NCBI GenBank assembly: GCA_049289295.1
Contig: JBATLL010000093.1
Coordinates: forward strand, 124,001 to 188,000
Length of the DNA: 64,000 nt
Direction of reading: 5' to 3'
From: BOKV01 sp049289295
Lineage (GTDB): Bacteria; Pseudomonadota; Alphaproteobacteria; Rhizobiales; Rhizobiaceae
In this document: one piece after another, positions 53,636-62,614 of the stretch
Position numbering within the stretch: position 1 is the stretch's first letter
Layout: the number at the start of each line of letters is the position of its first letter
Notes under the pieces: model-generated
What the model was told of the DNA's origin: nothing
What the model saw: the letters and a program-made list of their open reading frames with translations, nothing else
Database searches by the model: none
Position numbers and translations under genes: made by a program

Positions 53636-55612
53636 ATGGCGCAGGACAGGTCCGCTTCGGCTGGCAAGACGGAAACGTTGCCGCAATATCTGCTGTTGAA
53701 CGCCAAACGGTTTGCCCAGCGCCCAGCCATGCGCCACAAGGATCTCGGCATCTGGCAGAGCTGGACCTGGCACCAGTTGCTCGATGAAATCGCCGCCTAT
53801 TCCCTTGGTTTGAGCGAATTGGGCCTAAAGCCAGGCGACAAGGTCGCCATCGTCGGCCAGAACAGGCCGCGTCTCTACTGGACTTTTGCAGCGGTGCAGG
53901 CGGCGGGCGGTGTTCCTGTTCCCGTCTATTCCGACTCCGTTGCCGAAGAGATGGTCTACGTCCTCAACCATGCAGAAGTGGTGTTCGCCATCTGTCAGGA
54001 CCAGGAGCAGGTCGACAAGGTCCTGTCGATGGGCGACCAGATAAAGGGACTTCGCAAGATCCTGTATGACGAGCCGCGCGGGCTTCGTGATTATGATCCG
54101 ACCAACCTTGCCTCGATTGATGAAGTGCAGGCGCTCGGTCGCAAGCTCATGGCTGCGAACGGTCTGGAGAAATGGAAGGATCGGGTCAACAGCGCGAAAG
54201 GCGAAGACCTTGCGGTCATGCTTTACACGTCCGGCACGACTGGCAAGCCCAAGGGAGTGATGCTGTCATTCGACAATCTTGTCATTTCAGCGCGCAACGC
54301 CAACAGCTATGACAAGCTTGACGAGGAGGACGAGGCGCTTGCCTACCTGCCGCTAGCTTGGGTCGGCGACCACGTATTTTCCTATGCTCAGTCCTTCATT
54401 TCCGGCTATTGCGTCTGCTGTCCGGAGAGCCCGGAAACGATTGATTCCGATCGGCGGGAAATTGCGCCGACCTATTTCTTCGCACCGCCGCGCGTTTTCG
54501 AAAACATGCTGACCTCGGTGATGGTTCGCATGGAGGATGCGGGAAAGACCAAGAAGGCCATCTTCCAGTATTTCATGGCCCATGCCCGCAACACCGGCGA
54601 AGCGATCCTGAACGGCGAGTCGGTCGGGCTTATGGATCGCATCAAGTACTGGCTGGGCGAGTATCTCGTCTACGGTCCGCTCAAGAACCGGATGGGCTTT
54701 ACCCGCATGAAGGTCGGCTACACTGCCGGCGAGGCTATCGGACCTGAGATTTTCCGCTTCTACCGTTCGCTCGGCCTCAATCTCAAGCAGCTGTATGGAC
54801 AGACGGAGGCGTCGGTCTACATCACGCAGCAGCCCGATGGTGAAATCCGCGCGGACACGGTTGGCAAGCCCTCTCCAGGTGTGGAAATTCGCATCGATGA
54901 AACGGGTGAAGTCATGTACCGCTCACCTGGCGTTTTCGTCGGCTATTTCAAGAATGACGACGCAACCGCTTCGACCAAGACGAAGGATGGCTGGGTTCAC
55001 ACGGGGGACGCAGGTTTCTTCGATGCCAATGGCCACCTGAAGATCATTGACCGCGCCAAGGATGTCGGCAAGCTCAGGAACGGCAACCTGTTCGCGCCGA
55101 AATACATTGAGAACAAGCTCAAGTTTTTCCCCAACGTGAAGGAAGCAGTGGCCTTCGGTGATGGACGCGATTTCTGTGCTGTCTTCGTCAACATTGATCT
55201 CACGGCAGTGGGAAGCTGGGCTGAGCGCAACAATGTCGCCTATGCGAGCTACCAGGAACTCGCCGCCCATCCCAGAGTCTACCAGATGATGCAGGAGCAT
55301 GTCGAACAGGTGAACCGCGACCTGGCAGGCGAGGAAATGATGGCCGGTTCGCAGATCCACCGCTTCCTCGTGCTGCACAAGGAACTGGATGCCGACGATG
55401 GGGAACTCACTCGCACGCAGAAGGTGCGCCGCTCCTTCATCGCGGAACGTTACGCGCCTTTGATCGAAGCACTCTATGACGGCTCGACCTCCAAGCATGT
55501 GGAAACGGAGGTCGTGTTCGAGGACGGCAGGAAGGGCAAGATTTCGGCAACCGTGGAAATCCGCGACGCCAGACTGGAACCCGTTGCAACATTGAAGGAG
55601 GCTGCAGAATGA
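53636..55612 (+). CDS. Long-chain acyl-CoA synthetase family (AMP-binding) protein
   Basis: A 658-residue adenylate-forming enzyme that activates a carboxylic acid to its CoA thioester. The phosphate loop YTSGTTGKPKG is intact (residues about 197-207), with LYGQTEASVY, the hinge HTGDAGFFDANG and a long C-terminal domain of the long-chain type. The ATG at 53636 follows GGGAGG. Its TGA overlaps the livG-type ATG by four bases, so it is the first gene of the transporter operon. Chain length and aromatic versus aliphatic preference cannot be read; the transporter type and a second CoA ligase-like gene downstream suggest imported organic acids. Confidence 0.88.
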   Translation: MAQDRSASAGKTETLPQYLLLNAKRFAQRPAMRHKDLGIWQSWTWHQLLDEIAAYSLGLSELGLKPGDKVAIVGQNRPRLYWTFAAVQAAGGVPVPVYSDSVAEEMVYVLNHAEVVFAICQDQEQVDKVLSMGDQIKGLRKILYDEPRGLRDYDPTNLASIDEVQALGRKLMAANGLEKWKDRVNSAKGEDLAVMLYTSGTTGKPKGVMLSFDNLVISARNANSYDKLDEEDEALAYLPLAWVGDHVFSYAQSFISGYCVCCPESPETIDSDRREIAPTYFFAPPRVFENMLTSVMVRMEDAGKTKKAIFQYFMAHARNTGEAILNGESVGLMDRIKYWLGEYLVYGPLKNRMGFTRMKVGYTAGEAIGPEIFRFYRSLGLNLKQLYGQTEASVYITQQPDGEIRADTVGKPSPGVEIRIDETGEVMYRSPGVFVGYFKNDDATASTKTKDGWVHTGDAGFFDANGHLKIIDRAKDVGKLRNGNLFAPKYIENKLKFFPNVKEAVAFGDGRDFCAVFVNIDLTAVGSWAERNNVAYASYQELAAHPRVYQMMQEHVEQVNRDLAGEEMMAGSQIHRFLVLHKELDADDGELTRTQKVRRSFIAERYAPLIEALYDGSTSKHVETEVVFEDGRKGKISATVEIRDARLEPVATLKEAAE

Positions 55613-56430
55613 ACGCTCCAGCAGCCAACCTTGCGACGAACCAGGGCGAAACAGCCAGGAAAGTTGTCCTTGAAGTCGAAAACGTTTCGCTCTCGTTTGG
55701 CGGCGTCAAAGCCATTACCGACATTTCCTTCGATATCCTCGAAGGAGAAATCCGGGCGATCATCGGTCCGAATGGTGCCGGCAAGACCTCGATGCTGAAC
55801 GTCATCAACGGCTTTTATCATCCTCAGGAAGGGACGATCACCTTTCGCGGCGAGAAGCGCAGCCGCATGCGCCCCCATGTGACCGCACGCCAGGGCATTG
55901 CACGCACATTCCAGAACATCGCCCTGTTCAAGGGCATGTCTGTTCTGGACAACATCATGACTGGCCGCATCACCAAGATGCGCAGGAACCTGTTCTGGCA
56001 GGCTGTCTGGCGCGGCCCGGCCGAACGCGAAGAAATCGAGCACCGCGAAGCGGTGGAAAAGATCATCGACTTCCTCGAGATCGAGGCAATCCGCAAGACA
56101 CCGGTTGGCCGACTGCCCTACGGCTTGCAAAAGCGCGTTGAACTGGGACGCGCACTTGCCGCCGAACCTTCCCTGCTCCTGCTGGATGAGCCGATGGCCG
56201 GCATGAACCTCGAGGAAAAGGAAGACATGAGCCGGTTCATCATGGATGTGAACCAGCAGTTCGGCACTACCATCGCCTTGATCGAGCACGACATGGGCGT
56301 TGTTATGGATCTTTCCGATCGTGTCGTGGTCCTCGACTACGGGCGCAAGATCGGCGACGGAACGCCCGATGAGGTCCGCAACAACCAGGAAGTCATCGAT
56401 GCATATCTGGGGGTGTCCCATGCAGACTGA
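55609..56430 (+). CDS. livG: Branched-chain amino acid-type ABC transporter ATP-binding protein (LivG type)
   Basis: A 273-residue ATPase of the LivG group. Walker A is GPNGAGKTS, the ABC signature here reads LPYGLQKRVELGRA instead of the usual LSGGQ-like sequence (a LivG-like variation), and Walker B ends LLLDEPMAGM. The family-specific N-terminal segment LEVENVSLSFGGVKAI is present. The gene is coupled to the acyl-CoA synthetase. In this HAAT family some systems carry aromatic or other organic acids rather than amino acids, so the liv name is structural only. Confidence 0.9.
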   Translation: MNAPAANLATNQGETARKVVLEVENVSLSFGGVKAITDISFDILEGEIRAIIGPNGAGKTSMLNVINGFYHPQEGTITFRGEKRSRMRPHVTARQGIARTFQNIALFKGMSVLDNIMTGRITKMRRNLFWQAVWRGPAEREEIEHREAVEKIIDFLEIEAIRKTPVGRLPYGLQKRVELGRALAAEPSLLLLDEPMAGMNLEEKEDMSRFIMDVNQQFGTTIALIEHDMGVVMDLSDRVVVLDYGRKIGDGTPDEVRNNQEVIDAYLGVSHAD

Positions 56431-56457
56431 TCCGCAAACCGAGCGAGGAACTTTCGC

Positions 56458-57459
56458 ATGAGCCCGGCCTTCCTCAACTTCATCGAAATCTTCCTGAACG
56501 GCCTGATGGCCGGCATTATGTATTCCCTGGTTGCGCTCGGCTTCGTGCTGATCTTCAAGGCGTCGGGCATCTTCAACTTCGCGCAGGGCGTGATGGCGCT
56601 CTTTGCCGCGCTCACCCTGGTTGGTCTGCAGACCGGACAGGTTCCGTTTTCCCACCTGATCAACGCCATTTTCGGCACCAGCATCCATAACTGGGGGCCG
56701 GGCCTGCCCACCTTCCTGGCGATATTGGCGACCATGGCCATCATGATCCTGCTTGCCATCCTGATCGAGAAGCTGGTTCTCAAGCATCTCGTCAACCAGG
56801 AGCCGATCATCCTTTTCATGGCAACGATCGGGCTGGCCTATTTCCTTGAAGGATTTGGCGATCTCATGTGGGGTTCGGACGTCAAGGCGCTCAGTGTCGG
56901 CCTGCCGTCGGGTGGCTCGTTCTGGATCGAGGACGTGACGCGGGAATGGGCTGCAACCGGCGCCGAATATTTCGGCATGTACATCGATCTGCTTGATATC
57001 AGCGCGACGGCTATTGCCATCGTGCTCGTGCTGGCCCTCACGCTCTTCAGTCAGTACACGGCCACAGGGCGGGCGCTGCGCGCTGTTGCCGACGATCACC
57101 AGGCAGCCATGTCAGTTGGTATCTCACTGCGCACCATCTGGGTGATCGTGTGGTCGATTTCCGGCTTTGTGGCACTTGTCGCCGGGATCATGTGGGGCTC
57201 GAAGTCGGGCGTGCAGTTCTCGCTGTCCCTGATCGCGCTCAAGGCGCTGCCGGTGCTCATTCTTGGCGGGTTCACTTCCATCCCTGGCGCCATCATCGGC
57301 GGCCTGATCATCGGTGTCGGCGAAAAGCTTGCAGAAGCATATGTCGGGCCCATGGTTGGAGGCGCAATCGAAAACTGGTTTGCCTATGTCGTCGCGCTTG
57401 GCTTCCTGCTTTTCCGTCCGCAGGGCCTGTTCGGCGAAAAGATCATCGAGAGGATTTGA
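56458..57459 (+). CDS. livH: Branched-chain amino acid-type ABC transporter permease (LivH type)
   Basis: A 333-residue permease with about eight helices. Family landmarks: NGLMAGIMYSLVALGFVLIFKASGIFNFAQG at the N terminus region and GRALRAVADDHQAAMSVGIS, the cytoplasmic coupling loop. It includes an insertion near residues 60-80 compared with E. coli LivH. It lies 27 bases after livG and three bases before livM. Confidence 0.92.
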   Translation: MSPAFLNFIEIFLNGLMAGIMYSLVALGFVLIFKASGIFNFAQGVMALFAALTLVGLQTGQVPFSHLINAIFGTSIHNWGPGLPTFLAILATMAIMILLAILIEKLVLKHLVNQEPIILFMATIGLAYFLEGFGDLMWGSDVKALSVGLPSGGSFWIEDVTREWAATGAEYFGMYIDLLDISATAIAIVLVLALTLFSQYTATGRALRAVADDHQAAMSVGISLRTIWVIVWSISGFVALVAGIMWGSKSGVQFSLSLIALKALPVLILGGFTSIPGAIIGGLIIGVGEKLAEAYVGPMVGGAIENWFAYVVALGFLLFRPQGLFGEKIIERI

Positions 57460-57462
57460 TCC

Positions 57463-58539
57463 ATGCTTTACCGTGAAGCCGGTGATTTCAAGACCAGCTA
57501 TGCTGCTGACGAACAGACCTTCCCGATCAAGTCGGAACGGTGGCTGTTCTGGGCATTCATGGCCTTTGCGTTTCTCGTCGTTCCATTCTTCATCAACGAC
57601 TACTGGAACAAGGCAGTGCTGATGCCGTTGCTCATCTATTCGATGGCAGCGCTGGGCCTCAACATTCTGGTCGGCTATTGCGGCCAGGTTTCGCTGGGCA
57701 CGGGTGGCTTCATGGCTGTTGGCGCTTTTGCCGCCTACAAGTTCATGACCGCCTTTCCTGGCCTCGACATGTTCTCGGTCATCATTCTTTCCGGCGCAGT
57801 CACGGCAGCAGTAGGCATCCTCTTCGGCCTGCCCTCGCTCAGGATCAAGGGCTTCTATCTTGCCGTCGCCACGCTGGCTTCGCAGTTCTTTCTGGTCTGG
57901 GTTTTCAACAAGTTCGCCTGGTTCTACAATTACTCGGCCTCCGGTCAGATTACCGCGCCCGAACGCACCCTGTTCGGCATCGCCATTACCGGGCCTTCCT
58001 CGCTGCCCTGGGCAACCTATCTTTTCTCGCTGACGATCCTTTTCATATTCGCCTGGGTGGCGCGAAACCTGACGCGCGGGCGGCTTGGCCGTTCCTGGAT
58101 GGCCATTCGCGACATGGATATCGCCGCTGAAATCATCGGGGTATCGCCGCTCCACGCCAAGCTGTCAGCCTTTGCGGTTTCGTCGTTCTACATCGGCATG
58201 GCCGGCGCCATGTTCTTCGCGAACTATCTTGGCGCCGCCGAAGTCACGGAAGCCTTCGGCATCGACAAGTCCTTCCTCGTCCTTTTCATGGTCATCATCG
58301 GAGGGCTTGGTTCCATTCTGGGTTCATTCCTGGGTGCGGGCTTTCTTGTGCTGCTGCCGGTGCTTTTGAAAAACATCATGGTGAACCAGCTCGGCTGGGC
58401 CACCGACCTTGCCGCCCATATCCAGATCATGCTGGTCGGTGGTCTTATCGTTTTCTTCCTGATAGTCGAACCGCACGGGCTCGCCCAGCTCTGGCGTCTG
58501 ACCAAGGAGAAATTGCGGTTGTGGCCCTACCCGTACTGA
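57463..58539 (+). CDS. livM: Branched-chain amino acid-type ABC transporter permease (LivM type)
   Basis: A 358-residue permease of the LivM group with about ten helices. The conserved block LNILVGYCGQVSLGTGGFMAVGAFAAY and the coupling segment RDMDIAAEIIGVSPLHAKL are clear. The N-terminal tail of about 25 residues before the first helix is a normal feature. It is followed after 68 bases by the binding protein, an order seen in many transporters paired with CoA ligases. Confidence 0.92.
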   Translation: MLYREAGDFKTSYAADEQTFPIKSERWLFWAFMAFAFLVVPFFINDYWNKAVLMPLLIYSMAALGLNILVGYCGQVSLGTGGFMAVGAFAAYKFMTAFPGLDMFSVIILSGAVTAAVGILFGLPSLRIKGFYLAVATLASQFFLVWVFNKFAWFYNYSASGQITAPERTLFGIAITGPSSLPWATYLFSLTILFIFAWVARNLTRGRLGRSWMAIRDMDIAAEIIGVSPLHAKLSAFAVSSFYIGMAGAMFFANYLGAAEVTEAFGIDKSFLVLFMVIIGGLGSILGSFLGAGFLVLLPVLLKNIMVNQLGWATDLAAHIQIMLVGGLIVFFLIVEPHGLAQLWRLTKEKLRLWPYPY

Positions 58540-58607
58540 CGGGTCACAACCGGCATGCCCTTCGACAGGAGGGAAATGAAGTGTCTGAAAACCTTAGGAG
58601 GAGAGAC

Positions 58608-59897
58608 ATGAAACTCTTGAAACTGGCAATGGCGGGCGCGCTTGCCGCAATGGTCGGGGCAGCCCCCGCCCAGGCGGATCTTGTATTCCCGTCACTGAGC
58701 TATCGCACCGGACCCTATGCGCCGAACGGCATTCCGTTCGCGGACGGTTATGCCGACTATCTCACACTCATCAATGAGCGCGATGGCGGCATTGGCGGTG
58801 TGAAGATCTCCAACCCGGAGTGCGAAACAGGCTACAACACCGAAAAGGGTGTGGAATGCTATGAATCGACCAAGGGTCTGGGCGCGCTGATCTACCAGCC
58901 GCTTTCCACCGGCATCACCTATCAGCTGATCCCCAAGGCAACCGCTGACGGCATCCCGGTTCACTCGATGGGTTATGGTCGCACCTCCGCCGCAAACGGC
59001 AAGGTCTTCCAGTGGGTCTTCAACTACCCCGCAACCTACTGGGATGGCGCTTCGATCGCGGTCAAGCATATCATGGACCAGGAAGGTGGCGACATCAAAG
59101 GCAAGAAGATTGCCCTCGTCTACCACAACTCCGCCTATGGCAAGGAGCCGATCCGTACCCTTGAAGAACTGGCCAAGAAGCATGGCTTTGCCTTCACGGC
59201 AATCCCGGTTGACCATCCTGGTCAGGAACAGAAGTCACAGTGGCTTCAGATCCGTCGCGACCGCCCAGACTATGTGCTGATGTGGGGCTGGGGTGTCATG
59301 AACTCCGTCGCCATCCAGGAAGCGGCCAACATCCGCTATCCGATGGACCATTTCATCGGCATCTGGTGGTCTGGTTCGGAAAACGACGTTCTGCCTGCAG
59401 GTGATGGTGCCAATGGCTACAAGGCCCTGGCGCTGGCAAATCCGGGCAAGGACTATCCGATCTACGCCGATCTCAAGAAGTATGTCTATGACTCCGGCAA
59501 GGCTGCCGGCGATGGCACGCATGCTGGCGAAGTCCTGTACAATCGCGGCATGTACGCCGCTCTTCTCGCCGTGGAAGCAGCGAAGAAGGCACAGGAACTG
59601 GCAGGCACCAAGGACATCAATGCCGCGCAGATGCGTGATGGCATGGAAGCTCTTGCGATCACTGCCGACATGATGAGTGGTCTCGGCCTGCCGGACTTCG
59701 GTCCTGAATTTGCGGTAAGCTGCGCCAACCATGGCGGTTCCGGCCTCGGCAAGGTCCAGCAGTGGGATGCAGCAGCCAAGACCTGGAATGTCATCACCGA
59801 CTGGATTGCAGCGGACCGTGAAGTTGTTGATCCACTGATTGCAGAGGATTCAGCAGCATTCGCCAAGGAGAACAACATCTCCGAGCGTTGCAACTGA
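58608..59897 (+). CDS. ABC transporter substrate-binding protein (HAAT family)
   Basis: A 429-residue type I periplasmic-binding-fold protein. A Sec signal peptide (MKLLKLAMAGALAAMVGAAPA) ends at about residue 24. The mature part carries YALVYHNSAYGKEPIRTLEEL-like and RTSAANGKVFQWVFNYPATYW landmarks of the family. ATG 58608 follows a strong AGGAGGAGA ribosome site, in keeping with the need for more binding protein than membrane parts. A very stable hairpin follows the gene. The ligand is unknown; the CoA ligases at both ends of the operon suggest a carboxylic acid. Confidence 0.9.
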   Translation: MKLLKLAMAGALAAMVGAAPAQADLVFPSLSYRTGPYAPNGIPFADGYADYLTLINERDGGIGGVKISNPECETGYNTEKGVECYESTKGLGALIYQPLSTGITYQLIPKATADGIPVHSMGYGRTSAANGKVFQWVFNYPATYWDGASIAVKHIMDQEGGDIKGKKIALVYHNSAYGKEPIRTLEELAKKHGFAFTAIPVDHPGQEQKSQWLQIRRDRPDYVLMWGWGVMNSVAIQEAANIRYPMDHFIGIWWSGSENDVLPAGDGANGYKALALANPGKDYPIYADLKKYVYDSGKAAGDGTHAGEVLYNRGMYAALLAVEAAKKAQELAGTKDINAAQMRDGMEALAITADMMSGLGLPDFGPEFAVSCANHGGSGLGKVQQWDAAAKTWNVITDWIAADREVVDPLIAEDSAAFAKENNISERCN

Positions 59898-59904
59898 CAG
59901 ACAC

Positions 59905-59934
59905 GGAACGCCGGCGGACAACCGCCGGCGTTCC
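59905..59934 (+). terminator. Strong hairpin after the binding-protein gene
   Basis: Thirteen-base arms GGAACGCCGGCGG (59905-59917) and CCGCCGGCGTTCC (59922-59934) pair perfectly around the loop ACAA, seven bases after the stop codon. There is no T-run after it, so it is more likely an RNA-stabilising or partial termination element than a full terminator; livF follows. Confidence 0.65.
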
Positions 59935-59969
59935 ATCAAGACTGACCTCGATTTTGACCGGGATTCGAC

Positions 59970-60803
59970 ATGTTGCAGAAAGTCTCAGAAGAAAAGAGCG
60001 GCCAGCCGATCCTCGAGGTGAACAACATCGAGGTGATTTACAATCACGTCATTCTGGTTCTCAAGGGTGTTTCGCTGACAGTTCCAAAAGGTGGGATTGT
60101 CGCGCTGCTTGGCGCCAACGGCGCTGGAAAGACAACGACCCTGAAAGCCATTTCCAATCTTCTGCGCGCCGAGCGCGGCGAAGTGACCAAAGGTGATATC
60201 CGCTTCCAGGGTGAGGAAATTCAGGACCTTTCGCCAGCTGATCTGGTGAAGCGTGGCTGCATCCAGGTCATGGAGGGCCGCCATTGCTTCGGCCATCTGA
60301 CCATCGAGGACAATCTGCTCAGCGGTGCTTACACAAGGCGCGATGGCCGTGGCGCCATTTCTGCAGACCTCGAAAAGGTCTATGCCTATTTCCCCCGCCT
60401 CAAGTTGCGCCGCAAATCGCAGGCTGGCTACACTTCGGGCGGTGAACAGCAGATGTGCGCGATCGGCCGCGCCCTGATGTCCAAGCCATCGACCATTCTT
60501 CTGGATGAGCCTTCCATGGGGCTTGCTCCACAGCTGGTCGAGGAAATCTTCGAGATCGTCAGCGATCTCAATCGCAAGGAAGATGTGTCATTCCTCCTGG
60601 CGGAACAGAACACCAATATTGCGCTGCGTTATGCCACCTACGGCTACATCCTCGAATCGGGCCGCGTCGTCATGGATGGCGTTGCGAAGGAACTGCGCGA
60701 AAACGAGGACGTGAAGGAATTCTATCTTGGCGTCGGCGGAGAGGGTCGCAAGTCCTTCCGCGATGTGAAACACTACAAGCGCCGCAAGCGCTGGCTGGCG
60801 TGA
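59970..60803 (+). CDS. livF: Branched-chain amino acid-type ABC transporter ATP-binding protein (LivF type)
   Basis: A 277-residue ATPase of the LivF group. Walker A is GANGAGKTT, the signature is YTSGGEQQMCAIGRAL, and Walker B ends ILLDEPSMGLAPQ. The N-terminal segment ILEVNNIEVIYNHVILVLKG is LivF-like. It completes a transporter of two ATPases, two permeases and one binding protein. A basic tail (HYKRRKRWLA) extends past the fold. Start at 59970 lacks a strong ribosome site; an internal start is possible. Confidence 0.9.
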   Translation: MLQKVSEEKSGQPILEVNNIEVIYNHVILVLKGVSLTVPKGGIVALLGANGAGKTTTLKAISNLLRAERGEVTKGDIRFQGEEIQDLSPADLVKRGCIQVMEGRHCFGHLTIEDNLLSGAYTRRDGRGAISADLEKVYAYFPRLKLRRKSQAGYTSGGEQQMCAIGRALMSKPSTILLDEPSMGLAPQLVEEIFEIVSDLNRKEDVSFLLAEQNTNIALRYATYGYILESGRVVMDGVAKELRENEDVKEFYLGVGGEGRKSFRDVKHYKRRKRWLA

Positions 60804-60835
60804 GGCGGCGGTGAACGTGTTCCACGGGAGCATGA

Positions 60836-61294
60836 ATGGCGCAGTTTCGCTACTCGGACAGGCGGCTTCGGGAAACCCTGGTCATTGCTGCCGGTCTGAC
60901 CGCAATGGTGTGCGGATTGGTATGGATGTTCCTCAAGGTATCCTATCATCCCCACAGGGTTCTGTGGACCGTGACCACGGGCCTGGTCTTCTTTGCCTTC
61001 TGTTCAGCCACGATGGTCTGGCGCTGGCTGCGGCGCGAGACGGTTCTGGCGGTGCTGCAGTCCGGACTGTACGATGCGCGCTGGCTTCGCGAACCCGTGC
61101 CCTGGGACAGGGTCCGCGAGATTGTCATTCGTCAGGCAGAGAACGAATTCGCATTCGACGTCTATCTGTGGCATCGCCAGCATCAGGCGTCACGCGGACC
61201 AGACCACACGATAGATATCGCGCCGCTGGACATTGCCGTTCAGGATCTCGCGGAATTGCTTTCCCGCCACACGAGGGTAAGACGCGACTTCTGA
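60836..61294 (+). CDS. Hypothetical two-helix membrane protein in the transporter operon
   Basis: A 152-residue protein with two membrane helices close together (about residues 14-34 and 43-63) and a C-terminal cytoplasmic domain of about 85 residues. That part (LQSGLYDARWLREPVPWDRV) resembles bacterial PH-like photosystem or YcxB-type domains only loosely. I do not recognise the family. It lies 32 bases after livF and 51 bases before the CoA ligase-like gene, so it is within the operon. Confidence 0.65.
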   Translation: MAQFRYSDRRLRETLVIAAGLTAMVCGLVWMFLKVSYHPHRVLWTVTTGLVFFAFCSATMVWRWLRRETVLAVLQSGLYDARWLREPVPWDRVREIVIRQAENEFAFDVYLWHRQHQASRGPDHTIDIAPLDIAVQDLAELLSRHTRVRRDF

Positions 61295-61345
61295 GCGCGC
61301 GCCTGTCTCCATTTCCTTCATTCGCAGATGTTCAGGGAGCAAGTC

Positions 61346-62590
61346 ATGCAATCCCATTATGATGACCTTGAAACCCTGTCGCCTGAAGTCAGGGAAAGGG
61401 CGCTGTTCGACCGATTGTCGCCATTCCTTGTTTCCATCGCATCCATGATGCCCGCCTGGCAGGCGCGGCTGGCTGGGTTCGACCTCAAGGCAGTCAACAA
61501 TCGCGTTGCACTCGCCGCACTGCCTGTCCTGCGCAAGGGTGAACTGATGGAGGCCCAGGCCTCCCTTCCGCCCTTCGGCGGGTTTGCCAATCCGGCGCAT
61601 CTTGACGGTGCACGCATCTTCATGTCGCCGGGGCCGGTATGGGAACCGCAGGGGCTTGGCGTTGACCCGTGGGGTGCTGCGCGCGCCTTCCATGCTGCGG
61701 GCATGCGCAAGGGGGATCTCGTCCACAACGCCCTTTCCTACCACATGACACCCGGTGGCTTCATTTTCGACGAAGGCGCAAGGGCGCTCGGCGCACGTGT
61801 CTTCCCCGCTGGTGTTGGAAACACCGAGCAGCAGGTCGAAGCCGCCGCTGCCATACGGCCCAATGTCTATGGTGGCACACCTGACTTTCTGAAGGTGCTG
61901 CTCGACAAGGGCGAGGAAATGGGACGTGACCTCTCGTCCATTACCAGGGCTGTTGTTTCAGGTGGCGCTCTGTTTCCATCCATGCGCGCCGAATATCGCG
62001 AGCGCGGGGTCAATGTCATGCAGACCTACGCCACCGCCGATCTCGGCATCGTCGCCTATGAAACAATGCTCGATGGCGCGCCGCTGCCAGGCATGGTGTG
62101 CAACGAGAACATGATCATCGAAATCGTGCGCCCGGGCACTGGCGATCCTGTGCCAGCGGGAGAAGTTGGCGAACTTGTTGTCACGACATTCAACGAATCC
62201 TATCCGCTCGTTCGCTTCGGGACTGGCGATCTGACTGCAGTCATGGAGGAAGCGTCACCGTGCGGGCGCACAAACATGCGCATCCGGGGGTGGATGGGCC
62301 GCGCTGACCAGCGCACCAAAATCAAGGGCATGTTTGTTGATCCCAAACAGATCGACACGGTGGTCAAGTCAATGCCGGGCATTGCCCGCGCGCGTCTTGT
62401 CGTCAGTCGTGATGGTGATCGCGATGCCATGAAGTTGCTGGTGCAGCCAGCTAACGGTTCGCTTGGCAATCTCGATGAGATCGCCTCGCTCCTGGCTTCG
62501 GTCACCAAGCTCAAGGGCACGGTTGAACTGGCTTCGAGCCTGCCGAACGACGGCAAGGTCATCGAGGACACCAGAGACTATTCCAAGTAG
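61346..62590 (+). CDS. Phenylacetate-CoA ligase-like AMP-binding protein with altered phosphate loop
   Basis: A 414-residue protein of the PaaK-like branch of adenylate-forming enzymes. It keeps the late motifs (RFGTGDLTAV, then GWMGRADQRTKIKGMFVDPKQI and the PaaK-type C-terminal domain), but the phosphate-binding loop normally reading SSGTTGxP is replaced by MSPGPVWEPQG (about residues 93-103). ATG 61346 with AGGGAG six bases upstream was preferred to 61328. It ends the transporter operon. It may be an active enzyme with a divergent loop or may have lost adenylation; sequence alone cannot decide. Confidence 0.8.
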   Translation: MQSHYDDLETLSPEVRERALFDRLSPFLVSIASMMPAWQARLAGFDLKAVNNRVALAALPVLRKGELMEAQASLPPFGGFANPAHLDGARIFMSPGPVWEPQGLGVDPWGAARAFHAAGMRKGDLVHNALSYHMTPGGFIFDEGARALGARVFPAGVGNTEQQVEAAAAIRPNVYGGTPDFLKVLLDKGEEMGRDLSSITRAVVSGGALFPSMRAEYRERGVNVMQTYATADLGIVAYETMLDGAPLPGMVCNENMIIEIVRPGTGDPVPAGEVGELVVTTFNESYPLVRFGTGDLTAVMEEASPCGRTNMRIRGWMGRADQRTKIKGMFVDPKQIDTVVKSMPGIARARLVVSRDGDRDAMKLLVQPANGSLGNLDEIASLLASVTKLKGTVELASSLPNDGKVIEDTRDYSK

Positions 62591-62614
62591 GATGGTCTTC
62601 CAGTCAAACCGGCG

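Noticed and set aside
55474..57099. Long open frame (over 500 codons) on the minus strand across livG and livH
   Set aside because: It is antisense to well-supported transporter genes, has no recognisable domain, and is rich in His, Asp, Gln and Arg in the manner of a frame shadow in GC-rich DNA.
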